NCBI GenBank assembly: GCA_028709565.1 | Contig: JAQVWU010000126.1 | Span: 1-7,788, forward strand | Length of the DNA: 7,788 bases | Reading direction: 5' to 3' | DNA from: Eubacteriales bacterium | GTDB lineage: Bacteria > Bacillota > Clostridia > Oscillospirales > CAG-272 | In this document: positions 6,124 through 7,788 of the stretch, one piece after another | Layout: the number at the start of each line of letters is the position of its first letter | Numbering within the stretch: position 1 is the stretch's first letter | Notes under the pieces: model-generated | What the model was told of the DNA's origin: nothing | Seen by the model: only the letters and a program-made list of their open reading frames with translations | Databases searched by the model: none | Translations under genes and position numbers: made by a program

Positions 6124-6615
6124 ATGGCAATATTAAAAATCATTACGGACGATAATCCGTTGTTGAGAAAGGTCAGTCGTCCGGTTGATAAAATCACACC
6201 GAGAATATGCAGGCTTCTCGACGATATGCGGGACACGCTGACCGAAGTATCCGGCATCGGTCTGGCTGCGCCTCAGGTAGGTGTATTGCGCCGGATAGCT
6301 ATAGTGGAAAACGAACAGGGTGAAACGCTGGAACTTATAAACCCGCGTATTATCGCCCGGTCGGCGGAGGTCCAGAATGAACTGGAAGGCTGTTTATCCA
6401 TACCCGACAAATGGGGTATCACCGAACGACCCGAATCGGTTACCGTCGAAACCCTTGACCGCGGCGGCAATAAAATCATCATAACCGAATCAAGGCTTAC
6501 CGCCCGCGCGTTATGCCATGAGATTGACCATCTGGATGGGATATTGTTTACCGACAACGTGCAGCGTATCCTGACGACCGAGGAGGTCCGCGAACTGCGC
6601 GAAGAAGAGGAATGA
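6124..6615 (+). CDS. def: Peptide deformylase
   Basis: Removes the N-formyl group from nascent proteins at the ribosome. At 163 residues it is normal length. All three catalytic motifs are present: GIGLAAPQVG at 44-53, EGCLSIP at 88-94 (metal ligand Cys90) and HEIDHLDG at 132-139 (metal ligands His132 and His136, catalytic Glu133). The metal is normally Fe2+. The C-terminus is a charged run (REEEE). GGAGG at 6115-6119 lies four bases before the ATG, just after the priA stop at 6111-6113. Its pairing with fmt is functionally logical: Fmt adds the formyl group that Def later removes. Confidence 0.97.
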   Translation: MAILKIITDDNPLLRKVSRPVDKITPRICRLLDDMRDTLTEVSGIGLAAPQVGVLRRIAIVENEQGETLELINPRIIARSAEVQNELEGCLSIPDKWGITERPESVTVETLDRGGNKIIITESRLTARALCHEIDHLDGILFTDNVQRILTTEEVRELREEEE

Positions 6616-7571
6616 AGGAAAAAGTTTTCGGATTGCCGATATTGTTCATGGGCACACCGGATTTTGCCGTAATCCAGCTGGCGGCGCTGGTTGAAAACGG
6701 ATGCAATATTATCGGCGTCGTAACCCAGCCCGACAAACCCAAAGGACGCGGGTATAACCTGGTTCCGCCACCCGTAAAAACATACGCGTCGGAAAACGGA
6801 ATAGATGTCTACCAGCCCGCGTCATTAAAGGGACGGCGTTTTATGACGCTGATTAATAAAATCAAACCCGCGCTGATTGTCGTCGCCGCTTACGGAAAAA
6901 TACTGCCTCAAAGTGTAATAGATTTCCCCGGGCACGGCTGTATAAACATACACGCTTCACTGCTCCCCAGATACAGGGGGGCCGCTCCTATACAGCGCGC
7001 TATAATCGACGGTGAAACTGTCAGCGGTATTACGATTATGCAAATGGACGCGGGTCTTGATACCGGAGACATTTTATATGCCGTTGAGACACCGATTGAA
7101 CCCGATGATAATTTTGAAACATTACATGACCGTCTTGCGCAAATCGGTTCCGGCGCGATAATAAAAGCACTGAATCTGCTGGCTGCCGGCAGGTTAACCG
7201 GAATCGGTCAAGATGACACTCTGGCGACATATGCCAAAAAAATAGAAAACGGCGACTGTGTGCTGGACTTTTCGGAAAGCGCGCTCCGGCTGCATAACAG
7301 AATACGCGGACTGTCTCCCGTTCCCCTCGCGTTCACATATCTGCGCGGAAAAAAATTAAAAATCATAGAATCGGCCGTCTGTGAGGGGGCGTATGATGCT
7401 GCGGCGGGAACGGTATTGTCGACACATGACAAGTTAATTCATGTTGCCTGCGGGGAAGGCGTGCTGGCGATAAAAAGAGTGCTGCCCGAAGGCAGACGCC
7501 CTATGTCGGCAGCCGATTATATAAACGGCCGCAATATTGCAGCCGGCGACCTGCTCGGTAATAGCCCGTGA
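6612..7571 (+). CDS. fmt: Methionyl-tRNA formyltransferase
   Basis: Transfers a formyl group from 10-formyltetrahydrofolate to Met-tRNA(fMet) for translation initiation. At 319 residues it is full length. The N-terminal formyltransferase domain has FMGTPDFAV at 12-20, DKPKGRG at 41-47, and the folate-binding loop SLLPRYRGAAPI at 116-127. Catalytic Asn112, His114 and Asp150 sit in NIH and DAGLDTGDIL. The C-terminal tRNA-binding domain starts at about residue 210; its usual RxLSPWPGA motif reads RGLSPVPLA at 232-240, so the tryptophan is replaced. The ATG overlaps the def stop as ATGA, and purine-rich AAGAGG just before it may aid re-initiation. The stop overlaps the next gene as GTGA. Confidence 0.97.
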   Translation: MKEKVFGLPILFMGTPDFAVIQLAALVENGCNIIGVVTQPDKPKGRGYNLVPPPVKTYASENGIDVYQPASLKGRRFMTLINKIKPALIVVAAYGKILPQSVIDFPGHGCINIHASLLPRYRGAAPIQRAIIDGETVSGITIMQMDAGLDTGDILYAVETPIEPDDNFETLHDRLAQIGSGAIIKALNLLAAGRLTGIGQDDTLATYAKKIENGDCVLDFSESALRLHNRIRGLSPVPLAFTYLRGKKLKIIESAVCEGAYDAAAGTVLSTHDKLIHVACGEGVLAIKRVLPEGRRPMSAADYINGRNIAAGDLLGNSP

Positions 7572-7788
7572 GTGTGAATGTACGCGAAGCCGCCCTGAAT
7601 TCATTGATAAGGTGCGAAAAGGACGGCCGTTATTCGAATCTGGAACTGGACTCGGCAATAAAAAAATACAATCTTACCGGAGTCGACCGCGCTTTTTTCA
7701 CCGCCCTCGTCTACGGCGTGATTGAGCGCAGGATAACACTGGATTATATTACGGCAAAATACTCGCATATCCCCCTGGACAAACTCAA
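7568..7788 (+). CDS. rsmB: 16S rRNA (cytosine-967-C5) methyltransferase, N-terminal part
   Basis: This reading frame starts at GTG 7568, overlaps the fmt stop as GTGA, and is open to the window end (73 complete codons). The product begins MSVNVREAALNSLIRCEKDG and continues with YSNLELDSAIKKY, DRAFFTALVYGVIERR and ITLDY. This is the NusB-like RNA-binding N-terminal domain of RsmB/Sun. The SAM-dependent methyltransferase domain with its catalytic cysteines would lie beyond the window. A second in-frame GTG at 7574 is an alternative start. The fmt-rsmB order is the standard Firmicute arrangement, which strengthens the call. Confidence 0.9.
   Translation, partial: MSVNVREAALNSLIRCEKDGRYSNLELDSAIKKYNLTGVDRAFFTALVYGVIERRITLDYITAKYSHIPLDKL

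Noticed and set aside
7537..7725. A + strand open frame of 62 codons across the fmt/rsmB junction
   Set aside because: It is out of frame with both genes; the rsmB frame from 7568 gives a clear NusB-like/RsmB N-terminus.

Overview
The window looks like chromosomal housekeeping DNA from a low-to-mid GC Firmicute of class Clostridia. Gene content and order match the Bacillus/Clostridia yloC (yicC) - remA - gmk - rpoZ - (coaBC) - priA - def - fmt - rsmB cluster. Protein style and the upstream J-domain/membrane-protein pair suggest an uncultured relative of Oscillospirales/Ruminococcaceae. That placement is inference; no rRNA is present. All supported genes are on the + strand. I see no tRNA, rRNA, CRISPR, insertion sequence, prophage or attachment site.

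Region 1 (1-1251). After the likely tail of an upstream gene comes a small J-domain/TPR protein with a cysteine-rich C-terminus (78-695). It is followed 16 bases later by a conserved polytopic membrane protein of unknown function (712-1251). The two probably share a transcript that begins outside the window.

Region 2 (1252-1345). This intergenic stretch holds a 12-bp inverted repeat that begins in the 3' end of the membrane-protein gene. It also holds a complete consensus SigA promoter (TTGACA, 17-bp spacer, TATAAT with extended TG) whose -35 box lies in a 15-bp palindrome.

Region 3 (1346-7788). This is one tightly packed operon: yicC (endoribonuclease family), remA (DNA-binding regulator), gmk (guanylate kinase), rpoZ (RNA polymerase omega), priA (replication-restart helicase), def (peptide deformylase), fmt (Met-tRNA formyltransferase) and rsmB (16S rRNA m5C methyltransferase, cut by the window end). 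Most junctions overlap or are separated by only a few bases, so translational coupling is likely. The one real gap, between yicC and remA, carries an AT-rich 9-bp tandem repeat. coaBC, which sits between rpoZ and priA in Bacillus, is absent.

Together the genes link RNA turnover, GTP-pool supply, transcription, replication restart and initiator-Met formylation/deformylation. I found no convincing new multi-gene system. The most interesting signals are regulatory DNA (the palindrome-embedded promoter and the remA repeat array) and the uncharacterised J-domain/membrane-protein pair.
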